Shown piece by piece: positions 51,800 to 60,490 of a DNA stretch of 64,000 bases. The DNA is taken from assembly GCF_900101815.1 (NCBI RefSeq), contig NZ_FNAO01000001.1, positions 310,001 through 374,000 on the forward strand, read 5' to 3'. Positions within the stretch are counted from its first letter, which is position 1. The number at the start of each line of letters is the position of its first letter. The notes beneath the pieces are model-generated. The model worked only from the letters and a program-made list of their open reading frames with translations, did not search any database and was not told the DNA's origin. A program made the position numbers and the translations under genes. The DNA is from Pricia antarctica (GTDB lineage Bacteria > Bacteroidota > Bacteroidia > Flavobacteriales > Flavobacteriaceae).

Positions 51800-51950
51800 A
51801 TATAGCAGGTTTGCTGCGAACGGTGCCGGCCACTTCTAAATTTGTATTTGTGTTTTGGGTGCCTATACCTAAAGCGCCATTGTCCGCAACAGTCAATCTC
51901 GGAAAAGTACTCGTAACTAGGTGAACCTTGCTGCACCTATTTTTAGCTTT
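51798..51950 (-). pseudogene. 3' fragment of a structural-protein gene (GIGT...LEVAGTVR motif)
   Basis: The open minus-strand frame has no start. From 51911 it reads STFPRLTVADNGALGIGT, then QNTNTNLEVAGTVRSKPAI and a stop. The pattern N-G-x-x-GIGT followed by LxVAGTVR is typical of repeats in Bacteroidota surface and tail-fibre-like proteins (GIGT..P..LDVAG). A stop sits upstream of 51950. It appears to be the end of a gene whose front part is lost. Confidence 0.5.
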
Positions 51951-52000
51951 TTAAAAACAGCTGTTAAAAGACTGTTTCTGTCTTACATGAAGAATTTTTG

Positions 52001-52087
52001 TTACAACTGGAAAATCAGCTCAAGGCATGTAATCAGACTTAGCCCCGCAATGGCAAAAAGGACGATGTAAACGAAAATGGCTTTCAT
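52001..52087 (-). CDS. Possible 28-residue membrane microprotein
   Basis: MKAIFVYIVLFAIAGLSLIT then CLELIFQL. One hydrophobic span with a Lys at the cytoplasmic side. It is in line with other tiny minus-strand genes of this region. Too short to assign. Confidence 0.4.
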   Translation of the reverse strand: MKAIFVYIVLFAIAGLSLITCLELIFQL

Positions 52088-52246
52088 AAATCTATTGTTT
52101 GGGGCAGAATTGTTAGGGAATATGAAAAAAAACTTTACTAACAGGAAATGTCATCCTGCCATCGTATTTGAACACAAGATAGGGCACGGCACGCTTCTAT
52201 GAGGCAAAGATGTATGGATTGCATGTAGTGGCGTATAATTGGTAGG

Positions 52247-52345
52247 CTATCGAAATTCGAAAGCAATTAGGGCTTCCTTGTTGATAAAACTGCAAATAAT
52301 AGGGAAGACCAATAAAAAAAGGTTGTATACGAAGGATTTTTTCAT
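52247..52345 (-). CDS. Possible 32-residue membrane or exported microprotein
   Basis: MKKSFVYNLFLLVFPIICSF followed by INKEALIAFEFR. Looks like a signal peptide or a single membrane anchor with a short tail. It starts 35 bases after the DUF4870 gene stop on the same strand. Confidence 0.4.
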   Translation of the reverse strand: MKKSFVYNLFLLVFPIICSFINKEALIAFEFR

Positions 52346-52380
52346 GGTTCCTTTTTTTAGGTAAATGGTTCTCGAGTCGA

Positions 52381-52743
52381 TTATAGACCCTTGAACCAAA
52401 TCTCGTATTTGTTCCCCAAAATCGGTGCGGGCTTTTCCTTTTCGTTGATGGCGTTCATCAAGGCCATGATCCACATATAGAGTAGTACGAAAATACCAAC
52501 CATATTGATAATCCATCCCAAAATGGGAATGATGCCGATGACACCTAGGGCCAGTCCCGTTACACAAAGTCCGATGGACTGTCGGATGTGGTAGTTGGCA
52601 AAATCGAGTTTTTTATCGTTATTCATAACAAAAGCGATGACCAGACCTATAATAGTGATATAAGATATAATCGCGATTTTTTTGGCTTCTTCGTTTACGG
52701 CGACCGCTTCTTTGGTGCCCAATTTTGTTTCTGTTGTTTCCAT
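52381..52743 (-). CDS. DUF4870 membrane protein
   Basis: 120 residues: a short soluble lead, then three to four spans with IAIISYITIIGLVIAFVMNN, KLDFANYHIRQSIGLCVTGL and LGWIINMVGIFVLLYMWIMA. The FANYHIRQS motif is the mark of this Tic20-like family, which is widespread and of unknown function. Inner membrane. Confidence 0.85.
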   Translation of the reverse strand: METTETKLGTKEAVAVNEEAKKIAIISYITIIGLVIAFVMNNDKKLDFANYHIRQSIGLCVTGLALGVIGIIPILGWIINMVGIFVLLYMWIMALMNAINEKEKPAPILGNKYEIWFKGL

Positions 52744-52932
52744 TTTTATTCGATTTGTGATTTAATCCGTTAGTACTGTTTTTTAAGGAAGGTAAATAGG
52801 GTAGACATGTTAGTGACGTTGCTATTCACCTGCTTCGCTTTTTTACTCTTTACAACCAATAAGCAGAAATAGGGTTAGTAGGGTGCCGCCATAAAAGAGT
52901 TTTTCGTTTTATTTAGTATGGATTTTAAGGTT

Positions 52933-53268
52933 TTAGTCGCAACCCTCGCTATCGACTTCGGCCTTGGCCTCGTTTATAGACTGTTTGATTTCGGCCCTAC
53001 TGGTTGTAGGTACACACTTGTAAATGGATTCCAAGGCATCGAGATAGCCCTTGGCCGCCTTTTTATACTCGTTGCAATTGGCCTGGTTTGGCTCTTCATT
53101 ATATATCGTAGCAGCGTTCGACCATGCCTGTAGTTCGTCGGTATATTGCTCCGCCCAATTTCCGTCGAAACAGTTTCCATTTGGGTTCAAAGGATTGTCT
53201 TTACTACATCCGCTGGTCAGTGCGATCATCGCTGCGCCGCAGCCGATTAGATAAAGTCTTGTTTTCAT
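52933..53268 (-). CDS. Small Cys-containing lipoprotein
   Basis: 111 residues from ATG 53268 (MKTRLYLIGCGAAMIALTSG, then lipid Cys). Mature part about 88 residues, helical, with four further cysteines (GNCFDGNW, ANCNEYKK, YKCVPTT, final EGCD), probably two disulfides in the periplasm. An earlier in-frame ATG at 53286 is possible but gives an unusual lead. Family not recognised. Confidence 0.7.
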   Translation of the reverse strand: MKTRLYLIGCGAAMIALTSGCSKDNPLNPNGNCFDGNWAEQYTDELQAWSNAATIYNEEPNQANCNEYKKAAKGYLDALESIYKCVPTTSRAEIKQSINEAKAEVDSEGCD

Positions 53269-53313
53269 TGGTTTTAAAGATTTCATGATTTTTGGTTTTT
53301 ATAAAAGTTAGTT

Positions 53314-53330
53314 CCATTTTCTGAAAATGG
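53314..53330. promoter_or_regulatory. Perfect palindrome upstream of the small lipoprotein gene
   Basis: CCATTTTC, one base, GAAAATGG. It lies 46 bases before the start of the lipoprotein gene on the minus strand, a usual operator position. No regulator can be matched. Confidence 0.35.
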
Positions 53331-53494
53331 TAAACATGGTTTTTTTATCCTATTCGATATCTTTTGTCTGTGTGGTACGCGACGACTGTGTAAATATTAA
53401 CATTCAGGGCTAACACCTCAAGTACATTTGTACAGATGGTGCAGTTTAATGTATACATCGTAATTAGGGTCGGATTTGCGCTATCGTCAGAAGA

Positions 53495-53599
53495 TTAATA
53501 GGGGTGTGAGGTTAAGGCTATCACCACCATACCCATCGCTACGATCAGTATAAAGAAGAAAACCCACGTAGCAGCGTCCATTTTTTTTAATAGTGCCAT
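53495..53599 (-). CDS. Possible 34-residue membrane microprotein
   Basis: MALLKKMDAATWVFFFILIV then AMGMVVIALTSHPY. A positively charged lead and one membrane span of about 20 residues. It lies 54 bases after the stop of the upstream exported protein gene, in the same direction. Confidence 0.45.
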   Translation of the reverse strand: MALLKKMDAATWVFFFILIVAMGMVVIALTSHPY

Positions 53600-53653
53600 T
53601 GTTGTTTGGTTTTAATGTTAGTTGTTTGTCTTTTTCTGTAACAAAAATGTCCC

Positions 53654-54064
53654 TTAGGTTTTTAATATCAGCTCACCTTTTTTGCTCGATACGACCTCGG
53701 CTTTGATCTTCCCCAAATCAAAACGGTCGCCGGGCAATAGCTTATCCGCAGGGAAAAAATAGCTTTCGGGGAAAATCTGCTTTTCGGTATACATGATTAT
53801 AATCGTGTTTTCCTTGGGTTCGATATAATTATCGTTTACCTCGTAACTGCCCTTGAGCAGACCTACATAGAACTTGCAGCCCTTATTTCTTTCAAAAAGA
53901 TGTGCATTGTCCATTTTTTGCATCTTTGTGAACAATAGTATATGTGACACAACTTCGGAATCGACCACAAGTACCACCTTGGCCTCTTTAGTACTCAAAG
54001 TTTGTCCAGGGCATACACCAGATATAAAGAGGATAAAAATCGGTATGAGTATTTTGGTTTTCAC
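53654..54064 (-). CDS. Exported protein of unknown function
   Basis: 136 residues from GTG 54064 with a signal peptide (KTKILIPIFILFISGVCPGQ). The mature part is beta-rich: KVVLVVDSEVVSHILLFTKM, NTIIIMYTEKQIFPESYFF and a C-terminal KAEVVSSKKGELILK. The 16 codons before the GTG hold two cysteines and are probably not translated. First gene of the minus-strand run of tiny genes, with a spaced direct repeat upstream. Confidence 0.6.
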   Translation of the reverse strand: MKTKILIPIFILFISGVCPGQTLSTKEAKVVLVVDSEVVSHILLFTKMQKMDNAHLFERNKGCKFYVGLLKGSYEVNDNYIEPKENTIIIMYTEKQIFPESYFFPADKLLPGDRFDLGKIKAEVVSSKKGELILKT

Positions 54065-54132
54065 CAGCGTTTTGTTTTGACATCCATAGATGCACCTTTC
54101 AAAACTAAGCAAACATGTGTGTCGGGTTTGCT

Positions 54133-54165
54133 ACATATGTAACAAAGCATGGAACATATGTAACA
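54133..54165. promoter_or_regulatory. 12-bp direct repeat with 21-bp period
   Basis: ACATATGTAACA at 54133-54144 and again at 54154-54165, exact. The 21-base period (two helix turns) is the spacing of AraC-family tandem half-sites. On the minus strand a -7-like CATGTTTG lies at 54110-54117, 15 bases from the nearer copy, so an activator bound here would touch polymerase. The adjacent hybrid two-component regulator ends in an AraC domain and is the obvious candidate. Confidence 0.6.
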
Positions 54166-54174
54166 GGGGCTCTT

Positions 54175-57100
54175 TTAAGTAGTCTGAAGAAACTCCGAAG
54201 GTGTTTTTTTATAGGTTTCCTTAAAACATTTGATAAAATAGGAAGGGGTATTGAAACCGACCTCGTAAGCCACTTCGCTTACGGAGGCATCGGAGGTCTT
54301 TAAAATATGCAAGGCCTGTTTTAAACGTTGTGATCGGATGAACGCGGTAGTGGATAATCCCGTAAACGCCAGTAATTTTCGATGTAGTTGCATACGGCTC
54401 ATACCGACTTCCTTACAAAAGGACTCGGCGTTGAATTCGGAATCGGAAAGATGTTCGTCCAGCACTTTTTGTACCCGGACAAAGAAAATTTTGTCGGTAG
54501 GCGTAACCGCAATGTCCTTGGCCTGTAACACCATTTCTTGGCTATAACGGTCGCGTAGGGCCCTTCGTGTTTTGATCAGGTTCTCTACCCGTGTCTCGAG
54601 AACGGGCAGCCTAAAGGGTTTGGTAACAAAATCATCGGCCCCGGACCGTAACCCCCTTAATTCTTGCTCCTCTCCGGCATCCGCGGTAAGCAATAGAATG
54701 GGAATATGGCTGGTACGCTCGTCTGACTTTAAGGTGTGACAGAGCTCGATACCGTCGCATACCGGCATCCTTACGTCGGAAACTATCAGGTCCGGTACCG
54801 TTTCCAAGGCTTTTTTGATACCCATTTTTCCATTTTCTGCCTCGAATAGCCTATACCTATTTTTCCAAGCGGTTTTTAGGAACTCGCGTACCTCTTTATG
54901 GTCTTCCACTACCAAAATGATAGGAAGTTCTTCAATCTTTACGTTTTCTTTGGAATTTTGGAAAGGAAGGTAAGTGGTATCGGAAAAATCTTGCGGAATC
55001 TTAGCCTCTATTTCAGCGGATGTTTTTACTGAACCCCTATTTTTGATTTCCTTAAAATCGATGGGAAGCTCAACCAGAAAAAGGATGGTTTCGTCCGTTC
55101 CCATCCGGACGCTTATTTGGCCTTGGTAAAGCTTCACCAGCTCTCTGACCAACGAAAGTCCCACCCCGGCACCTTCGGCAAATTCGTCTTTTTGGTAAAA
55201 ACGGGCGAACCATTTTTCGGTATCGATATCGGAAGATTCCGTTAGCGTATTCATCACTTTGATCTGCAACTTCCCCACTTGTTCTATAGCCTCGAACCGG
55301 CATATTCCTCCATCGGGACCATATTTAAAAGCATTGGAGAGCAGGTTAGTAACGATCTTTTCCAAGGCATCTTCATCGTAATATGCACTTTCAAGAGGAT
55401 CGATATGGATGTCGTATTCCATATTATTTTGGGATGCACGGTATTCGAAGGAAGTGGCCAGCATGCCCAGAAAAAGGCCAAGGTTTCCCTCTCTCATTTT
55501 CAGTTTCAATTTTCCCCTTTCGAGCTTGGCCAAATGCAATAGTTGGTCTACCAGCGTAATCAAACGATTGGTGTTACGTTTGATCATCGAAAAATTTGAA
55601 AAATCGGTATCCGAGAGTCCGCTCTCGCCCAATTTGGCGTCTATCGGCCCCGAAATCAGGGTCAGAGGCGTTCTGAACTCATGGGATATGTCGGTATACA
55701 GTTTCGATTTCAGGTCGTTCAGTTTCTTCAATCTCCGTGCCTCCTCTTCTTTCAACTGCAGGTCGAGCTGCATACGCCAACGCCATTTGAAGTAGCCGTA
55801 TACCCCTAATAGGGTTGCCAAGATCAAAAGAACATATATAAATTTGGCATAGAGAGTGGCATACCAAGGCGGCGCAATGGCAAATGTATAATTAACGAAA
55901 TCATCGTTCCAGATACCATCGTAATTGCTCGATTTGACCTGAAATCGGTAATCCCCGGGTGGCAACTGAGTGTAGCGGGCAAAATTAGTATTGCCCGCCT
56001 CTACCCAGGCCTCATCATAATTGACCAATCGGTATTGGTACCGGTTTTTTTCGGGAAGCGAGTACTGTAAACTCGAAAAACTAAACGATACCGTATTTTG
56101 ATCATGCCGCAATTCATGGCCATCCGTCAAGGGGAAGGCCTCATCGAAAATGCTTAAACCGGTGATGGTCGTTTTGGGCAACAGGGTATTCTGCTTTATT
56201 TCACTGGGCTTGAACCAATAGAAACCCTCCAATCCGCCAAAATAGAGGTTGCCGTTTTCATCTTTATAAGATGCCCCTGTATTGAACTCGGTGGCGAGAC
56301 CGGCGTAGTTCGTATAGTTGGTAATTTCGGGGACAGCCTCAAAAGTATCGCCCGGCACGAATTTGGTGATGCCCTTGTTGGAGCTCAACCAAAGATTAGC
56401 GTTTTCATCAGGTAAAATGGAATAAATCACGTTGTTGGCCAAGCCCTGTTCGACGGTGTACGTCCGGAATCTTTCGTTCTTTGTATCGAATGCGTTGAGG
56501 CCGCCGCCATTGGTGCCGATCCAAAGCCTTCCTTTTGGGTCATAGTAAAGAGATTTGATTTTATCGCTTGACAGGGAATTGCCATCCCCATTTTGCCGAT
56601 AGGTCGTAAAAGTCGCTTTCCCGATATCGAAATGGGCTATTCCGTCGGTTTCTGTGCCTATCCACAGATTTCCCTTTTCATCAGAAACCATGGCACGGAT
56701 ATTATTGCTGGGAAGGCTATTTTTTTGTTCTTTACGATATACCCAATTTTTAATTTCCCCCTTTTCCTTATCGAAATGGATAAGGCCCTGCTCGCGGGTA
56801 CCCAGCCAAATACGGTCGGCATCATCCCTATAGATACACCAAATGGTATTGGCTGACAATGGGGTTTCCGAATCGGGGGAAAAATGTTCAAATTTTCCAT
56901 CGGCGTCCCTAATATCGAGGCCGCCACCCTGAGTTCCTATCCAAAGGTCATCATCCTCATCGACGAAAAGACTCATAACCCGATCCGAAGAAATGCTAGT
57001 GCGATTTTCCGGTTCGGCGTTGAAGGTCTGCCAACTGTTGGTCGTCGGTTCATATCGGGTGAGGCCCTTGCCCGAAGTACCGATCCAGACCGCGCTCTTT

Positions 57101-58212
57101 TTATCGACTGCGATTGAACGTACCACATCGATATTGATGTTTTCGGGCGTCTCATAATTGGTTAGGGAATTGAATTTTTCGAGGTATTCGTCGTAGTAAC
57201 TTGCCCCCGCCCCATCGGTACCGAACCACATTGTACCTGAATAGTCCTCATAGATGCAAAGGATATCGTTATAGTGGAGTGCCTTGGGATTGTGTTTTTC
57301 TGCGCCGAAATGGGCAATGGTCATCTCGTCGAAATCTATCAAATAAAGCCCCCTGCCATAGGTAGCGATCCATAACCTGCCTTTCGAGTCGATATGTAGG
57401 TCTAGGATGTTCAGGTTCACGGGAAGCGGGTCCGTAAAACGCAGTTCGGAGATACGGTGAAAACCGTCGCCATTTTTTTCCTTGAAATAGAGCCCGTCTC
57501 CAAAAGTGCTGATCCACTCACGGTCTTCGGTGTCGAACACAATATCGCTAACATTGGCTTCGACCCGTTCACCATAGTTTGCTCTTGGCTTTATGCTTGT
57601 TGTTTTTTTGGATTTGGGGACATATTCCAAAAGCTGGCGGTCGGTCGCCAATACTACCGTGCCGGCACTGTTTTGGGCAATATTGTAGATTGTTCCCGCT
57701 ACTTTCGAAGAGGTCAGTACTTGCTCGGGTTCGATGGTATTTGGTCTTAAAACGTAAAGTCCTTCTGAATAGGTGCCGATATATACGTTCAGGTCACTCC
57801 CTTGGTAGATGACGCTGGCATCATCGATTTCGGGCAAAGGTTCAAACGTTTGATTTTTAGGGTTGAATTTCCGAGGAATTTTATCGTAGGGTATGATCCA
57901 CAGCCCTCCTTGCCTATCATTGTACACCTTTCCGAGGTTGCTATAATCTGGCTTGGTTATATCCAGAAAGGTGTAGGGGAAAACACTGAACTTTCTGCCG
58001 TCGTATTTGTTCAGGCCATCTTGGGTAGCTATCCACAGGTAGCCGATACTATCCTGCGTTATTGAAATGGCACTGTTCTGCGAAAGGCCTTCCTTTACTG
58101 CTAATTGCCTGAAGGTAATCTGCGATTGGGGGAAAAAGGGCTGAACCCCGCCCAAAACTACCACCAAAAAAATAAGGTTGACCTTGTTCGCTATACATTT
58201 TGCAGATTCCAT
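54175..58212 (-). CDS. Hybrid two-component system regulator (HTCS)
   Basis: 1345 residues from ATG 58212 (MESAKCIANKVN). Order: signal-like segment, a long periplasmic propeller (repeats such as LWIATQDGLNKYDG, LWIGTQGGGLDIRD), a Y_Y_Y domain, one membrane span (about 784-804), HisKA with DISHEFRTPLTLISGP (His about 841), HATPase with N-box NLLSNAFKYGPDGG, a receiver domain (about 1100-1215, Asp in DLIVSDVRMP) and a C-terminal AraC domain. The G1 box of the ATPase (usually DxGxG) is not recognisable, only GAGVGLSL remains. HTCS proteins normally sense glycan fragments and activate nearby genes. A near-consensus -7 box lies at 58239-58246. Confidence 0.93.
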   Translation of the reverse strand: MESAKCIANKVNLIFLVVVLGGVQPFFPQSQITFRQLAVKEGLSQNSAISITQDSIGYLWIATQDGLNKYDGRKFSVFPYTFLDITKPDYSNLGKVYNDRQGGLWIIPYDKIPRKFNPKNQTFEPLPEIDDASVIYQGSDLNVYIGTYSEGLYVLRPNTIEPEQVLTSSKVAGTIYNIAQNSAGTVVLATDRQLLEYVPKSKKTTSIKPRANYGERVEANVSDIVFDTEDREWISTFGDGLYFKEKNGDGFHRISELRFTDPLPVNLNILDLHIDSKGRLWIATYGRGLYLIDFDEMTIAHFGAEKHNPKALHYNDILCIYEDYSGTMWFGTDGAGASYYDEYLEKFNSLTNYETPENINIDVVRSIAVDKKSAVWIGTSGKGLTRYEPTTNSWQTFNAEPENRTSISSDRVMSLFVDEDDDLWIGTQGGGLDIRDADGKFEHFSPDSETPLSANTIWCIYRDDADRIWLGTREQGLIHFDKEKGEIKNWVYRKEQKNSLPSNNIRAMVSDEKGNLWIGTETDGIAHFDIGKATFTTYRQNGDGNSLSSDKIKSLYYDPKGRLWIGTNGGGLNAFDTKNERFRTYTVEQGLANNVIYSILPDENANLWLSSNKGITKFVPGDTFEAVPEITNYTNYAGLATEFNTGASYKDENGNLYFGGLEGFYWFKPSEIKQNTLLPKTTITGLSIFDEAFPLTDGHELRHDQNTVSFSFSSLQYSLPEKNRYQYRLVNYDEAWVEAGNTNFARYTQLPPGDYRFQVKSSNYDGIWNDDFVNYTFAIAPPWYATLYAKFIYVLLILATLLGVYGYFKWRWRMQLDLQLKEEEARRLKKLNDLKSKLYTDISHEFRTPLTLISGPIDAKLGESGLSDTDFSNFSMIKRNTNRLITLVDQLLHLAKLERGKLKLKMREGNLGLFLGMLATSFEYRASQNNMEYDIHIDPLESAYYDEDALEKIVTNLLSNAFKYGPDGGICRFEAIEQVGKLQIKVMNTLTESSDIDTEKWFARFYQKDEFAEGAGVGLSLVRELVKLYQGQISVRMGTDETILFLVELPIDFKEIKNRGSVKTSAEIEAKIPQDFSDTTYLPFQNSKENVKIEELPIILVVEDHKEVREFLKTAWKNRYRLFEAENGKMGIKKALETVPDLIVSDVRMPVCDGIELCHTLKSDERTSHIPILLLTADAGEEQELRGLRSGADDFVTKPFRLPVLETRVENLIKTRRALRDRYSQEMVLQAKDIAVTPTDKIFFVRVQKVLDEHLSDSEFNAESFCKEVGMSRMQLHRKLLAFTGLSTTAFIRSQRLKQALHILKTSDASVSEVAYEVGFNTPSYFIKCFKETYKKTPSEFLQTT

Positions 58213-58292
58213 GTTTTGGAAGGTGGTTTGGAGGTCTTTAAAGATAGGAAAATTAAGGATCAAGTAACCTTGAGTAAAGAAACATAAAAATC

Positions 58293-58321
58293 AAAAAAGC
58301 CGGAACGACTTTCGCTCCGGC
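58293..58321 (-). terminator. Strong terminator, minus-strand transcript
   Basis: 10-bp stem GCCGGAGCGA/TCGTTCCGGC (one wobble) with a three-base loop, followed on the minus strand by TTTTTT. It insulates the HTCS promoter from whatever is transcribed to its right. Confidence 0.8.
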
Positions 58322-58785
58322 CAAATCCAATTTTTAATTTTTATGATACCGCCATTCCGTACGGTCCTTCCGACATATCGAAAATCGATAGTACCACGAG
58401 AAGGTTGCTGATTCAGGTAGTTCCCCCGAAACCTATAATCGAGCAAATCACCAAGTTCCAAATAATTGGTTAGGTGGCCCAAAACTGGTTTCATCAGAAG
58501 GAAAATAATACCATGTTCCAATTAACAACATGATGCTTAGAGCCGTACCTTGTGGAATGGCAGTTTCATAAAACTGTAAGATTGTTCCCCATAGATGAGT
58601 GTTATATTCTAGGATATGAATCCGAAAAAAATATAATTTTAAAGTGTACTTTTTATCTTCATAGCAGCAATTTCGGGACAATAAAAATACATAAATAATT
58701 CACAATGAATACAATACATTGATAAAAAAATTACATTATCCTTAACATTTGTATCTTTTTTAATCCCTATCTAGTATTTTAAGCG
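58322..58785. other. Transcribed-looking region with broken frames
   Basis: Upstream of the minus-strand terminator there is no whole gene. Two overlapping minus-strand frames join end to end with a frame change near 58455-58520: one ends LIGTWYYFPSDETSFGPP, the other carries YLELGDLLDYRFRGNYLNQQ then TIDFRYVGRTVRNGGIIKIK. They could be a decayed small exported protein, or the transcript could be a non-coding RNA. Rich in A/T from 58620 on. Confidence 0.35.
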
Positions 58786-58962
58786 TCATTTGACACTGTC
58801 ATGGCTCGTTGTACCCAACATCGTATTTTCTGTTAGGTCTTTCCCAATACCTAGTTCATGTTCAAACTCCCGGTTTTTTTTCACATCCGTAAAAACGGCC
58901 AAGAGCAAGACCATTACCAAAAAGGCGAACATCAGTATGCATTTTCTCATGACTTGTTTCAT
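58786..58962 (-). CDS. Small single-span membrane protein
   Basis: 58 residues from ATG 58962; a second ATG at 58950 would give 54. MRKCILMFAFLVMVLLLAVF is one membrane span, followed by a charged tail (TDVKKNREFEHELGIG). The frame is open further upstream without a plausible lead. No homologue recognised. Confidence 0.5.
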   Translation of the reverse strand: MKQVMRKCILMFAFLVMVLLLAVFTDVKKNREFEHELGIGKDLTENTMLGTTSHDSVK

Positions 58963-59119
58963 TTGTTGAACTGCATTGGAGTTGGCCACAAACTCTCCGT
59001 GGAAAACCAAGGCTCCGAATGATTTGAGACTAAAGTAATTCGATGCCCACTATAGCCAAGACAATTATGTATGGATGGTATTGTTTTGTGTATGAGTGGA
59101 AAATTGGGCAGGCTTGGAT

Positions 59120-60331
59120 TTAATACTGATCGAGATGCTCAGGATATAGAAAGTTGTTGTACGGAAAACGGGTAACATGAATTTCCCGTACCTCGTCGTA
59201 TACCCTTTTTCTAAATTCGTCGAGATTCTCTTTGTTCAGGGCGGAAATGAAGATTGCCCTATCGCCTACCCTCTGCATCCACGTACGTTTCCATTCCTCG
59301 ATGGAGAAGTGCCGTTCGGTTCTCTCGGTGACGAGATCATCCTCTTCTATCGTCTCATGTTTGTAGAGGTCTATTTTATTGAAGACCATGATGATATTCT
59401 TATCGGCACTGTCTATTTCGCCCAAAATTTTATTTACCGAATCTATGTGTTCCTCGAATTGGGGGTGCGAGATATCAACCACGTGCAGCAATAAGTCGGC
59501 CTCCCGAACCTCATCTAAAGTACTTTTAAAACTTTCGACCAATTGTGTGGGCAGCTTACGTATAAAACCAACGGTATCACTTAACAGAAAAGGTAGATTA
59601 CCAATAACTACTTTGCGTACCGTGGTATCCAAGGTAGCGAAAAGTTTGTTTTCAGCAAATACTTCGCTTTTGCTGATGACATTCATCAAAGTGGATTTTC
59701 CCACATTGGTATATCCTACCAAGGCCACACGTACCAGGGAACCTCGATTACCACGCTGGGTCTCCATCTGCCGGTCTATCTTGCTCAGTTTCTTTTTCAA
59801 CAATGAAATCCGGTCGCGGACGATACGCCTATCGGTCTCGATCTCTGTCTCTCCAGGGCCGCGCATACCGATACCGCCGCGTTGGCGTTCCAAGTGCGTC
59901 CAAAGACCGGTCAATCTAGGCAACAGGTATTCGTACTGCGCAAGCTCGACTTGGGTTCGGGCGTAACTGGTCTGTGCGCGCTGGGCGAAAATATCAAGGA
60001 TTAGGCTGGTACGATCCAAAATTTTACACTTGAGCTGCTTTTCGATATTGCGCTGTTGTGCAGGGGTAAGTTCATCATCGAAGATTACCGAGCCGATGTC
60101 GTTTTCCTTTACGAACTTTTCAACTTCGTTCATTTTTCCGCTGCCGATAAAGGTTTTGGGATCGGGCGGATCCATCCGCTGAACGAAGCGCTCCATGACT
60201 TCTCCCCCGGCCGTAAAGGTCAAGAATTCAAGCTCATCGAGATATTCGGTGACCTTTTCCTCGTTCTGTTCGCGATTCATGATCCCGATCAAAACGGCCT
60301 TTTCGTGTTCTATGGTCTGTTTTTCCAACAT
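59120..60331 (-). CDS. hflX: GTPase HflX
   Basis: 403 residues from ATG 60331 (MLEKQTIEHEKAVLIGI). The HflX N-terminal domain is followed by the glycine-rich helix region HLERQRGGIGMRGPGETEIE and the GTPase domain: VALVGYTNVGKSTLMN (G1), LSDTVGFIRKLP (G3), MVFNKIDLYK (G4) and FISALNKENL (G5). Binds the 50S subunit and rescues or splits stalled ribosomes under stress. The TTG four codons earlier is a less likely start. Confidence 0.95.
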   Translation of the reverse strand: MLEKQTIEHEKAVLIGIMNREQNEEKVTEYLDELEFLTFTAGGEVMERFVQRMDPPDPKTFIGSGKMNEVEKFVKENDIGSVIFDDELTPAQQRNIEKQLKCKILDRTSLILDIFAQRAQTSYARTQVELAQYEYLLPRLTGLWTHLERQRGGIGMRGPGETEIETDRRIVRDRISLLKKKLSKIDRQMETQRGNRGSLVRVALVGYTNVGKSTLMNVISKSEVFAENKLFATLDTTVRKVVIGNLPFLLSDTVGFIRKLPTQLVESFKSTLDEVREADLLLHVVDISHPQFEEHIDSVNKILGEIDSADKNIIMVFNKIDLYKHETIEEDDLVTERTERHFSIEEWKRTWMQRVGDRAIFISALNKENLDEFRKRVYDEVREIHVTRFPYNNFLYPEHLDQY

Positions 60332-60490
60332 AGTAAGTGGCAAAATGCGAATTTAAATAATACCGGCCAAGCTATTTTAGTGAATTTAGTGGCTCAATCG
60401 AACATATAATGGCGCATTTAACGACGGACCCCATTCAGAAATCGAAAAAGCTTGATTAAAATGGGAGCATTTACATAATCCCCTCACTAC

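Noticed and set aside
51754-51936. 60-codon minus-strand frame
   Set aside because: It runs through the terminator hairpin; the adjacent frame carries the recognisable GIGT/LEVAGTVR fragment instead.
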